Both the position numbers and the translations under genes were made by a program. A stretch of 64,000 nt of DNA, taken from NCBI GenBank assembly GCA_902495245.1, contig CABUWI010000002.1:62001-126000 (forward strand), given 5' to 3'. The notes beneath the pieces are model-generated. The model worked only from the letters and a program-made list of their open reading frames with translations. It was not told the origin of the DNA and made no database searches. The DNA comes from an uncultured Porphyromonadaceae bacterium (lineage in GTDB: Bacteria > Bacteroidota > Bacteroidia > Bacteroidales > Muribaculaceae). Positions 25,080 to 34,258 of the stretch are shown one piece after another; positions within the stretch are counted from its first letter, which is position 1; each line of letters begins with the position of its first letter.

Positions 25080-25109
25080 AACTTTTCGGAGTAAAATTAT
25101 CAACCTTTT

Positions 25110-25194
25110 GTAGGGACGCACGGCCCGTGCGTCCGCAATCAACCGCCAATAGTTCAGACGCTTGCAGGCGGACGCACGGGCCGTGCGTCCCTAC
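25110..25194. repeat. REP pair (BIME) upstream of the SDR gene
   Basis: A GTAGGG head at 25110 with stem GGACGCACG is paired with an inverted copy ending CCCTAC at 25194. The 35-bp spacer is shorter than in the array. The pair starts 30 bp upstream of the SDR start codon, so it lies in that gene's leader or promoter region. Confidence 0.85.
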
Positions 25195-25270
25195 ACCGGA
25201 GTCGGAGAAAAGCAAACGCGGAGGCTGCCGGCGGGCGCCCTCCGCGTTGACTCAGTCAAGGGGGAGTGGG

Positions 25271-25831
25271 TTACTTCTTGTTGCCGAAGTAGCGCTGATA
25301 GAGGGCATAGAAGCCGCGGCCGTGGCGGGCTTCGTCTTTGGCCATTTCATGCACGGTGTCGTGAATGGCGTCGAGGTTGGCCTTCTTGGCGTTGGCGGCA
25401 ATGCGCATCTTGTCGGCGTTGGCGCCGGCCTCGGCGTGCATGCGCTTTTCGAGGTTGGTCTTGGTGTCCCACACGACGTCGCCCAGCAGCTCGGCGAACT
25501 TCGAGGCGTGTTCAGCCTCTTCGTAGGCATAGCGCTTGAAAGCTTCGGCGATTTCGGGATAGCCCTCGCGGTCGGCCTGGCGCGACATGGCCAGATACAT
25601 GCCGACTTCGGTGCACTCGCCCATGAAGTGGTTGTTGAGGTCTTTGATCATCTCTTCGTCGGCGCCTTCCTTGGCGATGCCGACAACGTGTTCGGTAACG
25701 AAGTTGAGAGCGTCGTCTTCTTTCACTTCTTCAAACTTCGACTTCGGAGCGCCGCAAAGAGGGCACTTTTCGGGGGCTTCGTCGCCCTCGTGAATGTAGC
25801 CGCACACTGTGCAGATAAATTTCTTCTTCAT
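25271..25831 (-). CDS. reverse rubrerythrin (peroxide-reducing)
   Basis: The 186-residue protein places the rubredoxin domain first (CTVCGYIHEGDEAPEKCPLC, two CxxC pairs) and the di-iron four-helix domain second, the reverse of normal rubrerythrin. Iron ligands are visible in MGECTEVGMYLA, YEEAEHASKF and KDEARHGRGF. Such proteins reduce H2O2 and oxygen using NADH-derived electrons in anaerobes. The gene stands alone between REP repeats and a low-complexity spacer. Confidence 0.92.
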   Translation of the reverse strand: MKKKFICTVCGYIHEGDEAPEKCPLCGAPKSKFEEVKEDDALNFVTEHVVGIAKEGADEEMIKDLNNHFMGECTEVGMYLAMSRQADREGYPEIAEAFKRYAYEEAEHASKFAELLGDVVWDTKTNLEKRMHAEAGANADKMRIAANAKKANLDAIHDTVHEMAKDEARHGRGFYALYQRYFGNKK

Positions 25832-25840
25832 AACGTTGGA

Positions 25841-25967
25841 AGTTAATAGTTAAGGGTTAAATATTAAAAGTTGAAAATGGACGGTTAAGGGTTCAGAGTT
25901 AAAGGTTCGAGGGCAGAAGTGGACAGCCTGAACTTTTAACCTTTAACTTTTAACCTTTAACCTTAAA
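25841..25967. repeat. low-complexity GTTAAAGG/CCTTTAAC spacer
   Basis: The gap between ridA and the rubrerythrin gene holds degenerate GTTAAGGGTTAAA-type repeats on the left. On the right is a near-perfect inverted run (TTTAACCTTTAACTTTTAAC). The halves could pair into a long AT-rich hairpin. No gene or -7 box is seen. Confidence 0.6.
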
Positions 25968-25970
25968 GCG

Positions 25971-26345
25971 TTAGCGTGCGGCGATGACCTCCACCTCGAG
26001 CAGAACCTGCTTGGGCAGCTCCTTGACGGCCACGGCCGAGCGGGCGGGGAAGGGAGCGGTGAACTCTTCGGCATAGACCTCGTTCATCGGGCCGAACAGC
26101 GACATGTCGGCGAGGAAGACGGTAGTCTTGACCACGTTGTCAATCGAGAGGCCTGCCTCGGCCAGAATGGCCTTGACGTTGGCCATGCTCTGACGGGCCT
26201 GGGCGGTGATGCCCTCGGGAATCTCGCCCGTGGCGGGGTTGACGGGAATCTGGCCGCTGATAAACACGAACTGGCCGGCATCGATTGCCTGGCTATAGGG
26301 GCCGATTGCCCCGGGAGCGTTGGTTGTTGCGATTACTTTTTTCAT
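25971..26345 (-). CDS. ridA: RidA family enamine/imine deaminase
   Basis: The 124-residue product has the RidA/YjgF size. It hydrolyses reactive 2-aminoacrylate-type enamines made by PLP enzymes. Signature segments are NAPGAIGPYSQAI (N-terminal), FISGQIPVNPATGE, and PFPARSAVAVKELPK with the substrate-binding arginine. LLEVEVIA ends the protein. It precedes the BrkB-like gene on the same strand, but the latter has its own promoter. Confidence 0.95.
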   Translation of the reverse strand: MKKVIATTNAPGAIGPYSQAIDAGQFVFISGQIPVNPATGEIPEGITAQARQSMANVKAILAEAGLSIDNVVKTTVFLADMSLFGPMNEVYAEEFTAPFPARSAVAVKELPKQVLLEVEVIAAR

Positions 26346-26382
26346 TTTTGAGTTTGTTGAATTTGGGTTAATATCTTTGTTT

Positions 26383-27753
26383 TTATCTTTTGCCGGAAAT
26401 GTTGCCGAGCGAAGAGAGCGCCAGCGACGACAGGGTCATCTGCGAGGCGCGGGCCGAGGCGTCGTCGGCGCTGTCGAGCGCATCAACCAGCGGGCCGAAG
26501 TCGCGGGCAAATGCGGGAATGAAGTCGGTCGAGCCGTGGTCGCGGAACATGTCGACGGCCTCGCCCACGGTCAGGGCCGAGAGGTCGCGCGCGGGCTGAT
26601 AGCACAGCGTGCCCTTGCGCCCCGGGGGCAGCACGCGGCAAACGAGCTTCATGTCTTCCATCTCGCCCAGCAGAATCTGCACCAGGCGCAGGGGCACGTC
26701 GAACGAGCGTTCGAAGTCAATGTCGGACATGGGCGCCAGGCCGCGGCCGTAGCGCTGGACCATGACGGCCAGCAGCCCCACGCCGATGCGCCGGCGATAG
26801 TTGAACGAGATGCCGTAGATGTCTTCGTCGAGGGCATAGTCGGTGATGCTCTGGGCCGAATAGCAGAGCAGGGCGCCCGCCAGAGTGAACAGCCACACCA
26901 GCTGCAGCCATATGAGCAGCAACGGCAGGAAGGCGAAGCCGCCGTAGATGGCGTTGTACTTGCTGACGTAAATCTGGCCGCCCACAAACAGGGTCTGAAG
27001 CACCTGAAAGGCCACTCCGGCCAGCACCCCGGCCGGCAGCGCGTTCTTGAACTTCACCTTGGTGTTGGGCACGAGCATGTAAAGCCCCGTGAAAAAGAGC
27101 CATATCAACACCACCGAAGCCGCGTCGAGCAGCAGGCTGACCAGCGGGGTCATGAAGGGCAGATAGGCGTCGACGCTCGACGACATGAATGCCGTCAGGC
27201 CCGAGCCGCACACCATCAGCACCGGCAGAATCAGAAATATAGCCGTATAGTCGGTGATTTTGCGCCAGAACGAGCGGCCGTGCTTGATGCTCCAGATGCG
27301 GTTGAAGGCATCTTCAATGGCGCCGACAAGCGAGATGAGGGTCCAGAGCAACACGGCGATGCCCACGCCCACAAACAGCCCCTCGGAGGCCTGGGCCAGA
27401 TAGCTGTCGACGAACCGCATCGCAACCTCCAGCGCCCGCTGCTGAGAGGGGAAGTAGCTGAACAGCTGCGACGTCAGCAGGTTCTGAAAGCCGAAGCCGC
27501 GACCGATGGCAAACAGCAGCGCCAGCGCCGGCACGAGCGCCAGCAGAGTGCGATAGGTCAGCGCGCAGGCCGTTGACTGCAGGTCGGTGCTCAGAAACGA
27601 CTTCACCGTGAGATTGACGGTCTTGACAAGGCGCACCCACAGCGACGTGCGGCGGTCGCGCCACACGCCCGCGGCGGCATAGCGCCACAGTCTCAGCCCC
27701 TTGCGGCGCCAAAGGGTCAGGCGGTCCTTGAATGTGGTTACGGGTCGTGTCAT
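26383..27753 (-). CDS. YihY/BrkB-family inner-membrane protein
   Basis: The product is 456 residues from the ATG at 27751-27753 (MTRPVTTFKDRL); an upstream ATG lies before the -7 box and is rejected. It shows six membrane segments of the YihY domain between about 60 and 320 (ALVPALALLFAIGRGFG, FLILPVLMVCGSGLTAF, VVLIWLFFTGLYMLVPNTKVKF, LAGALLCYSA). The soluble C-terminus (about 330-456) resembles a winged-helix region found in long Bacteroidetes members. Despite the old ribonuclease BN label, this family is not RNase BN, and its function is unresolved. Confidence 0.9.
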   Translation of the reverse strand: MTRPVTTFKDRLTLWRRKGLRLWRYAAAGVWRDRRTSLWVRLVKTVNLTVKSFLSTDLQSTACALTYRTLLALVPALALLFAIGRGFGFQNLLTSQLFSYFPSQQRALEVAMRFVDSYLAQASEGLFVGVGIAVLLWTLISLVGAIEDAFNRIWSIKHGRSFWRKITDYTAIFLILPVLMVCGSGLTAFMSSSVDAYLPFMTPLVSLLLDAASVVLIWLFFTGLYMLVPNTKVKFKNALPAGVLAGVAFQVLQTLFVGGQIYVSKYNAIYGGFAFLPLLLIWLQLVWLFTLAGALLCYSAQSITDYALDEDIYGISFNYRRRIGVGLLAVMVQRYGRGLAPMSDIDFERSFDVPLRLVQILLGEMEDMKLVCRVLPPGRKGTLCYQPARDLSALTVGEAVDMFRDHGSTDFIPAFARDFGPLVDALDSADDASARASQMTLSSLALSSLGNISGKR

Positions 27754-27763
27754 ATCGTGGCAG

Positions 27764-27771
27764 CAAATATA
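27764..27771 (-). promoter_or_regulatory. -7 box of the BrkB-like gene
   Basis: The minus strand reads TATATTTG, 10 bp upstream of the chosen ATG. A TTG lies roughly 15-20 bp further upstream. Confidence 0.55.
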
Positions 27772-27886
27772 CACATTTTTTCTCACAATCGGTCAACAGA
27801 AAATTTTTTTAGCACACGTGGGCGCCGGAATTTTCCTTTTTCGGAACAATTTTGGCATTTATAGTTAAGGTTTCAAAAAAAATGCC

Positions 27887-27894
27887 TAACTTTG
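27887..27894 (+). promoter_or_regulatory. -7 box of the DUF4493 lipoprotein operon
   Basis: TAACTTTG lies 87 bp upstream of the first lipoprotein ATG. No clear -33 element is visible at 19-21 bp. Confidence 0.6.
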
Positions 27895-27981
27895 CACAAA
27901 GTTTGCGCGTATGCGCACGCTTGAAATCAGTCAGTAACCACAAAAACTCTCCATATCACAAAACCAATCAAAAACAGTTCT

Positions 27982-30339
27982 ATGAGACAGTTAAAGATTA
28001 CGGGCCTTAGCCTCGGAGCCGCCGCGGCGCTCCTCCTCTCCGCCTGCAACGACGGCCTGGAGTTCACCGACGGCACCGGCACCATCTCTCCGCTGGTGAG
28101 CTACGACCCCACGGTGATTACGGCACGCACCAACGGCGCGCGCGCCGCTGAAATCAGCGACATCGAAGCCTCTGACCTCAATCTGACGCTCACGGCCGAA
28201 GACGGCACCGTGAGCTACAACGGTCCGATTGGCGACTTCCCCACCGACAAAGGCTTCAACATCGGCAAGTACACCCTGACGGCCACATATGGCGACCCCG
28301 AAGACGAAGGTTTTGAAAAACCCGCCGTCTACGGTCAGGCCGAACTCTCGGTGCTCGAAGGCAAACAGACCGCCGTCGAGCTCACGGCCACTCCCTCGAA
28401 AGCCATGGTGAGCTTCGCGTTCGACAAGACTCTCACCGACTACATGACCACGTGCGCGGCCAGAGTGCACAGCGCAGGCGGCGCCACCCTCGACTACGCC
28501 TCGACCGAGACGCGTCCGCTTTACATCAAACCCGGCCAGGCCACGGTGAGCGTCTCGTTCACCAAGCCCAACGGCAAGGAGGGCACGCTGCAGGTCAACA
28601 CCATCGACGCTCAGGCCCAACACCACTATAAAGTAACCCTCACTCTGGGCGGCGACGGCGCCGGCTCGGAGAGCATCACCGTGAAATATGACGACCTGCT
28701 CGAAGAAGAGGAGGTAATCGTCGACATCAGCGACCAGATGCTCTCGACCCCCGCACCCGAAGTTACCGCCGCCGGCTTCACCGACGGTCAGCAGTTCACC
28801 CTCATCGAGGGCGACCCTTTCAACGAGTCGCTGCGCTTCGACATCAGCGCCCGCGGCGGCATTGCCTCGGCTGTGCTCACCACCCGCGGCGCCTCATTCC
28901 TGGCCGCCGGCTGGCCCGCCGAGATTGACCTCACCAAGGCGTCGGCCGAACAGCAGAAGGCCATGAAAGAACTCGGCTTCAAAGACCTCGGCATCATGCG
29001 CAACCCCGGCACCATAGCCGCATTCGACCTCACAGCCGTGGCAAGCCACATTCCCGCCGGAGGCACCGACGGCGAGCCCGTCGAGTTCTCGCTCACCGTT
29101 ACCGACGGCGAAGGCCGCCAGAGCCAGCCCCTCGGCATGAAAATCAAGGTTGAAGAACTCGTGCTGCTGCTCAACGCCACCGACGTCCTCTATGACGGCG
29201 GCTCGACGGTTGACCTCAACCTCACCTACAACGGCACCGCCCCCGTGGCTCAGGCCGTGAAGATTCAATACATCAACGACCGCGGACTCCCCGCCGACGC
29301 CACCATAGCCTCGGCCACGCCAAAGAGCCGCGCCGCCAACGAATACATTGTGCGCATCAACGTTGCCGCCGACGCCCGCAAACCTCTGATGTTCAAGGCC
29401 TCATGCGCTTCGATTACCACCGAGACCATCACCGTTGAGAGCGCACCGACCCTCACGGCTACGGCCAACGACGTCTTCGCCACCTCGGCCTGGGTAAGCC
29501 TCTCCCACCCCACCTACAGCTGCGCCTCGAAGACAATCAAACTCTTCGCCTCGACCAACGGCACCGACTTCGCCGAAGTGAGCGGCACGCAGAGCGGAGC
29601 CGAGTTCCACGCAACCGGCCTCACCCCCAACACCGCCTACACCCTGCGCGCAACCGTTGACGGCGTCCGCTCAACCACCTTCGCCATCACCACCGAGGCC
29701 GCCACGCAGATCACCAACGGCAACCTCGACCAAGGCTGGACCTCAGAAAAAGTAAGTTCCGGCGCGGCAAATATCCAGAAGCAGATTGCACCCAGCCCTT
29801 GGGCGACTAACAATTCGCAAACGACCAACAGCTGGATTCACAGCGGAACAAGCTATTCGGCAGTGAACGCAGTTCAACAGACATCTGACGCTAAAAGCGG
29901 AGCGTCCGCAGCTCTTATTTATACTGTCGGAGGCGACCAGACAACCCTTTTCAGTGGTCCGAGCAGCTATGCAGCAGGCGTTATGACAATTGGTGATAAC
30001 AACAACGGCACAGATTTCGGCTCGCGACCCGCGGCGCTTTCATTCTGGTATAAATATTCGCCATACACGTCAAGCGACAAAGGATTGGCCGAGATTATAG
30101 TGCTTGACAGCGCCGGTAACACCATAGCGTCTGCGACAAAGGAATTCGGTGCAACAGCTGCCTACACGCAGGCAACAATGCCGCTGACCTACTCTCGCAA
30201 CGCAGCAAAGGCGGCAAAAATCAAAGTCCGCTTCTTGTCGACTAACGCTACTGTAAACAGCAGCAGCGTCAACAGAAAGAGCTCAGACTACTCTTACGGC
30301 GCCGCATTCTACGTTGACGAGATTGAGCTGGCATATTAA
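27982..30339 (+). CDS. DUF4493/PCMD surface lipoprotein 1
   Basis: This 785-residue lipoprotein has lipobox LLSACN (Cys22). The N-terminal region (about 50-270) matches the DUF4493 type (SDLNLTLTAEDGTVSYNGPI, FNIGKYTLTATYGDPE, KAMVSFAFDKTLTDYM). Repeated beta-sandwich domains follow, including a fibronectin-like segment near 485-560. The C-terminal 200 residues match the PCMD type (ATQITNGNLDQGW, AALSFWYKYSPYTSSDKG, GAAFYVDEIELAY), a putative carbohydrate-binding fold. It is the first of three related genes. Base composition drops to more AT-rich from about 29,730, at the PCMD boundary, hinting at domain exchange. Function is unknown; surface exposure is inferred. Confidence 0.82.
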   Translation: MRQLKITGLSLGAAAALLLSACNDGLEFTDGTGTISPLVSYDPTVITARTNGARAAEISDIEASDLNLTLTAEDGTVSYNGPIGDFPTDKGFNIGKYTLTATYGDPEDEGFEKPAVYGQAELSVLEGKQTAVELTATPSKAMVSFAFDKTLTDYMTTCAARVHSAGGATLDYASTETRPLYIKPGQATVSVSFTKPNGKEGTLQVNTIDAQAQHHYKVTLTLGGDGAGSESITVKYDDLLEEEEVIVDISDQMLSTPAPEVTAAGFTDGQQFTLIEGDPFNESLRFDISARGGIASAVLTTRGASFLAAGWPAEIDLTKASAEQQKAMKELGFKDLGIMRNPGTIAAFDLTAVASHIPAGGTDGEPVEFSLTVTDGEGRQSQPLGMKIKVEELVLLLNATDVLYDGGSTVDLNLTYNGTAPVAQAVKIQYINDRGLPADATIASATPKSRAANEYIVRINVAADARKPLMFKASCASITTETITVESAPTLTATANDVFATSAWVSLSHPTYSCASKTIKLFASTNGTDFAEVSGTQSGAEFHATGLTPNTAYTLRATVDGVRSTTFAITTEAATQITNGNLDQGWTSEKVSSGAANIQKQIAPSPWATNNSQTTNSWIHSGTSYSAVNAVQQTSDAKSGASAALIYTVGGDQTTLFSGPSSYAAGVMTIGDNNNGTDFGSRPAALSFWYKYSPYTSSDKGLAEIIVLDSAGNTIASATKEFGATAAYTQATMPLTYSRNAAKAAKIKVRFLSTNATVNSSSVNRKSSDYSYGAAFYVDEIELAY

Positions 30340-30383
30340 ACTTCAACGCTAACCAATAAGAACAAATTACAGAAAGACAAGAT

Positions 30384-31733
30384 ATGAAACTGATATATCA
30401 AACCGCACTGTTTGCCGCCGCACTCACTGCCGCTTCCTGTGGACAAGAAAAGCCGTTCGACGGCCCCGACAGCGGCTCAGGCACTCTGATTCTTCCGGGC
30501 GTTGAGGTGAACAATGCCGCCCAGGTCGTAGACAAAGCGCCGTCAATGGGCTCGCGCGCAACTTATGACGTCGACGGCTTCATTGTCGACTTCTACCGCA
30601 GCGGCGAAGCCGACCCCTTCCGCACGAAGACCTACGCCGAAATCAACGGCGCCGAAGAGCTGCCCGTCGGTACATACACGCTGAAAGTGCGCAGCCACGA
30701 CGTTCAGGTGGCCGAATGGGACAATCCCTACTTCGCCGGCGAGACGCAGGAGTTCACCATCGAAGACGGCAAGATTACCGAACTGGACCCCGTTGTGTGC
30801 AAATTCAGCTCAATCAAAGTGAGCGTGGTGTTCGGCCCGAAACTGAAAGAGAAACTCGGCGCCGACGCAAAGGTTGAAGTAAAGGCTAGCACCGACGGCA
30901 AGCTCGTCTACACCCCCTCGGAGACACGCGACGGCTACTTCTCGGCCGTTGAAGGCTCGACGACACTGACCGCCGTATTTACCGGCACCATCAGCGGGCG
31001 CCAGGAAACCATTACGCGCACCTATGCCGACGTGCAGGCCGGTCAGCACCGCATCATCTCTTACGAGGTTGGCGGCCAGCTCCCCGTGCCCCCCAGCCCC
31101 AGCGGCTCGGTTGACGACAGCCAGATCACAATCGACGTTACCATGACCGAAGTCGACCTCAATGCAGCCGTCGACCCCGGCAAAGAAGATGTGCTTCCCG
31201 GCGAAAACGAACCCGGCACGCTGCCCGGCGTCGACGACCCGGACCCCGAAAATCCCGACGACCCCAACAAACCGGAGAACCCCGACGACCCGACATCGCC
31301 CATCAGCTTCAGCGGCAACCTGTCCAACGGCGGAACGTACACATCTGACGAATTCGGCGAGTCCAAGCTTGCCAATGTGATTATCAACGTTGAAAAGGGG
31401 TGTCAGGATATTCACGTAAAAATCAATTCGACATTCCTGACGAAGGCAGAACTTCAAGGGTGCGGCCTTGACGACGAGTTCGACCTTGTCAACAACACCG
31501 ACGGAATCTACGAAGGCCTTGCCGGTCTCTGCCTCCCCTGTCGCGACGGCGGAACCAACTCTGACGGCAAACCGTTTGCAGCCGTCAGAAACCAGACGTC
31601 AATCAATTTCGACATCTCAGGTTTCATGGAGCTGCTTGCAATTGGTGGGACGAGCACCAACACATTCTCTCTGCTCGTAACTGACAACGAAGGCAACACC
31701 GCGACCTGTGAGTTCACAATCAATGTAAAATAA
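30384..31733 (+). CDS. DUF4493 surface lipoprotein 2
   Basis: The 449-residue lipoprotein (lipobox TAASC, Cys19) begins with a DUF4493-type domain (YDVDGFIVDFYRSGEAD, LPVGTYTLKVRSHDVQVAEW, NPYFAGETQEFTIEDGKI). An acidic Pro/Asp/Asn linker (about 270-310, PDPENPDDPNKPENPDDP) connects to a C-terminal domain of about 130 residues that lacks the PCMD end of its neighbours. It lies 44 bp after lipoprotein 1 and 22 bp before lipoprotein 3. Like the other two, it has an Arg (SRATYDV) shortly before the first predicted strand, where fimbrillin-type precursors are cleaved; cleavage is only a suggestion. Confidence 0.8.
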   Translation: MKLIYQTALFAAALTAASCGQEKPFDGPDSGSGTLILPGVEVNNAAQVVDKAPSMGSRATYDVDGFIVDFYRSGEADPFRTKTYAEINGAEELPVGTYTLKVRSHDVQVAEWDNPYFAGETQEFTIEDGKITELDPVVCKFSSIKVSVVFGPKLKEKLGADAKVEVKASTDGKLVYTPSETRDGYFSAVEGSTTLTAVFTGTISGRQETITRTYADVQAGQHRIISYEVGGQLPVPPSPSGSVDDSQITIDVTMTEVDLNAAVDPGKEDVLPGENEPGTLPGVDDPDPENPDDPNKPENPDDPTSPISFSGNLSNGGTYTSDEFGESKLANVIINVEKGCQDIHVKINSTFLTKAELQGCGLDDEFDLVNNTDGIYEGLAGLCLPCRDGGTNSDGKPFAAVRNQTSINFDISGFMELLAIGGTSTNTFSLLVTDNEGNTATCEFTINVK

Positions 31734-31755
31734 CTTCTAACCCACAAGAAAAGTC

Positions 31756-33945
31756 ATGATTAAGAAAATATTTCCCGTCTTGAGCATGGCCGCCGTCTTG
31801 GCAGCCATGACGGGCTGCTCGGAAGAGCAGACCCTGCCTGTGGGCGAAGGCAAGATATATCTTTCGACCCGCGTAAACACGGACGTCAAGGTTGAAAGCC
31901 GCTCGGAGCTCGAAGACGAGCTCGGCGCCACCACCAAGGTCTGGATCAGCAACAGCGAGGGCGTGGTTCGCAAATATGACGGCATCGACGCCATTCCCGC
32001 CGAGGGCATCAAGCTCCTGTCGGGCGAATACACCGTCAAGGCCTGGGCCGGCACTGCCGCCTACGCCTCGTTTACCGACCGCTGGTTTGAAGGCAGCGAA
32101 ACATTCACCGTCAGCTCGGGCAGCAGCGCCTCGGTTGAGGTTACCTGCAAAATCGCCAACGTCGTGGCCTCACTGAAACTGGCCGAGGGCGTCGACAAAC
32201 TGCTCACCGACCCGTCGCTCACCGTGAGCCACAAAGGCGGCTCGCTGACCTTTGCCGGCGAAACGGCCGCCAACAAGGGTTACTTCCTGATGCCCGAAGG
32301 CGTAACGACGCTCGACTATGTCTTCACCGCCACCACCGCCGAGGGCACACCCGTCGAGAAGCGCGGCACGATTGCCGACGTGCTTCCCGCCCACGAATAC
32401 GTGCTCAACGTCGTTGCCGACAAGTCGGTTGCCGACCCCTCGGGCGCGGGCTTCATCACCATCGAAATTGACGAAAGCATGGTCGAGGTGAAAGACGACA
32501 TAACCATCACCACACCGCCGTCAATCACCGGCTATGGCTTCGACCTCTCGGTGCCCGTGGCCGGCGAGAGCGGCTCGGTCGGCCGCCGCAGCGTCTATGT
32601 CTGCGCCGCCTCGGCCCTGACCAGCGTGCGACTGAGCGGCCTTGAAGGCATTGACGACTTCGGCTTCATCTTGTCATCGCCCGACATTCTCGAAGAGGTG
32701 GCACGCAAAGGCATCTCTTGCGAGAAGACTGACGTTGACGAAGGGCAGATGATGAAAATCATCTTCGACGACATCTATCTCAATTCTCTTCCCAACCGCG
32801 ACGAAGCATACGTTTTCACCATCACCGCCACCGACTCGAACAACAAGACCACAACGGCCAAACTGACGCTGAAAATTTCAGAGGCTCCCGTAATCACCAA
32901 CCCCGTCAAGGAGGAAGACATCACGTTCAACTCGCTGACACTCGAAAGCCAGGTGGCCAAAGATAACGTCGAGACCGTGGGCTTTGAATATCGCGTGAAC
33001 GACGCCGCCGACTGGACCTACGCGGCCGGCTCGACAGCATCGCGCGCCGCCTTTGCCAAAGGTCAGGTTTACACGGCAACTATTACCGGTCTGCCCTACG
33101 ACTCGAAGATTGAATATCGCGCCGTGAGTGGTCCCGCCGACAACCCCACCGACTTCCGCGGCGACATAATGACCGCGGCAATGAAGCCCACCCCGCAGCT
33201 GCCCAACAGCGACATGGAGACCTGGGGCAACACAACTGCCCACAGCAGCAAGAATCCCATCGTGCCCACCACCAATTATGGCGAACCCTGGACATGGGAC
33301 TGCGGCAATCACGGCTCAATCACCATGAACAAAAACGTTACCGACAAATCGAGCGAAAAGAAACACGGTGGCAATTATTCGGCCAAACTTGTGTCGCAGT
33401 TTGTCGGCGTAGGGTCCATCGGCAAACATGCCTGCGGCAACATCGTCTATGGCCACTATCTGAAGACTGACGGCACCAACGGCATCTTCGGCTTCGGCAA
33501 CAAGTTTGACTTCCAGGGTCTGCGTCCCACGGCACTGAAACTCTGGGTACACTACACTCCCGCAGCCGCCGACAAAGGCACCGGTTCGCACATGAACAAG
33601 GGCGACATGGATATTGCCAACATTTTCGTTGCCATCTTTGACGGCCCGGACATGGCCGACAAAGATTATCCCGGTCAGGTTGGCTACGTTGTGCGCACCA
33701 ACCCCAATGCATCGCGTTATTTCGACCGCAACGCCGCTAACCTTGTCGGTTTCGGCGACACGGATATTGTCAACGCCACGCCCGGCAGCGACATGGTCGA
33801 GCTGACCATACCCATCACCTACAAGAACGACACGGCCAACATCTGGGGCATCGCGGTTGTCTGCGCGGCCTCGAAATATGGCGACTACTACGAAGGCGGC
33901 GAGGGCTCGACTCTCTACGTCGACGACTTCAAGCTCGTCTACTAA
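31756..33945 (+). CDS. DUF4493/PCMD surface lipoprotein 3
   Basis: This 729-residue lipoprotein (lipobox MTGCSE, Cys21) has the same plan as lipoprotein 1. A DUF4493-type N-terminus (TTKVWISNSEGVVRKYDGID, LSGEYTVKAWAGTAAYASF, NVVASLKLAEGVDKLL) precedes several beta domains, one fibronectin-like (LTLESQVAKDNVETVGFEYR). The PCMD-type C-terminus starts near 500 (TPQLPNSDMETWG, RPTALKLWVHYTPAAADKG) and ends STLYVDDFKLVY. The three proteins probably form or decorate one surface complex, possibly glycan-binding or pilus-like; no SusC/D or enzyme accompanies them. A strong terminator follows. Confidence 0.82.
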   Translation: MIKKIFPVLSMAAVLAAMTGCSEEQTLPVGEGKIYLSTRVNTDVKVESRSELEDELGATTKVWISNSEGVVRKYDGIDAIPAEGIKLLSGEYTVKAWAGTAAYASFTDRWFEGSETFTVSSGSSASVEVTCKIANVVASLKLAEGVDKLLTDPSLTVSHKGGSLTFAGETAANKGYFLMPEGVTTLDYVFTATTAEGTPVEKRGTIADVLPAHEYVLNVVADKSVADPSGAGFITIEIDESMVEVKDDITITTPPSITGYGFDLSVPVAGESGSVGRRSVYVCAASALTSVRLSGLEGIDDFGFILSSPDILEEVARKGISCEKTDVDEGQMMKIIFDDIYLNSLPNRDEAYVFTITATDSNNKTTTAKLTLKISEAPVITNPVKEEDITFNSLTLESQVAKDNVETVGFEYRVNDAADWTYAAGSTASRAAFAKGQVYTATITGLPYDSKIEYRAVSGPADNPTDFRGDIMTAAMKPTPQLPNSDMETWGNTTAHSSKNPIVPTTNYGEPWTWDCGNHGSITMNKNVTDKSSEKKHGGNYSAKLVSQFVGVGSIGKHACGNIVYGHYLKTDGTNGIFGFGNKFDFQGLRPTALKLWVHYTPAAADKGTGSHMNKGDMDIANIFVAIFDGPDMADKDYPGQVGYVVRTNPNASRYFDRNAANLVGFGDTDIVNATPGSDMVELTIPITYKNDTANIWGIAVVCAASKYGDYYEGGEGSTLYVDDFKLVY

Positions 33946-33974
33946 CCCCGCCTCCGCTCCACAAGCATCACCGA

Positions 33975-34006
33975 CCCCGCCGAGCCCCGCGCCCGGCGGG
34001 GTTTTT
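33975..34006 (+). terminator. terminator of the DUF4493 operon
   Basis: The 8-bp GC stem CCCCGCCG/CGGCGGGG with an 11-nt loop is followed by GTTTTT, 29 bp after the stop of lipoprotein 3. Confidence 0.85.
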
Positions 34007-34053
34007 CCGCACATAAAAAAACAAATTCCCACAAAATAAATTTCCGCCCCCCG

Positions 34054-34198
34054 TGTAGGGACGCACGGTTCGTGCGTCCGAGTTGCACAGGCCATAACTC
34101 GCTGCACTATTGGCCGTTACCGCGGACGCACGGACCGTGCGTCCCTACAGAATTTACGAAATCTATATTTTACACCAATTTCTTAAGTTAGCGACATT
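34054..34198. repeat. REP pair with boundary repeat, inverted relative to the 57.5-kb copy
   Basis: The GTAGGG head at 34054 and CCCTAC end at 34148 enclose a 44-bp spacer. Its reverse complement closely matches the spacer of the 57.5-kb element. Bases 34149-34198 are likewise the inverted copy of 57493-57542 (about 45 of 50 positions agree) and end in the boundary motif CTTAAGTTAGCGACATT. The left boundary motif is missing, so this copy is truncated on that side. Spacer and flank therefore travel with the hairpins. Confidence 0.8.
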
Positions 34199-34258
34199 GA
34201 CTCATGAATCGCCCGCCGTTTACACCAATGAATCAACCGATTATGCGTCGCGAAATGC

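Noticed and set aside
24306..25094. 262-residue plus-strand frame opposite the SDR gene
   Set aside because: It is antisense to a well-supported SDR with complete catalytic motifs. Long antisense frames are common here because of high GC and codon bias.
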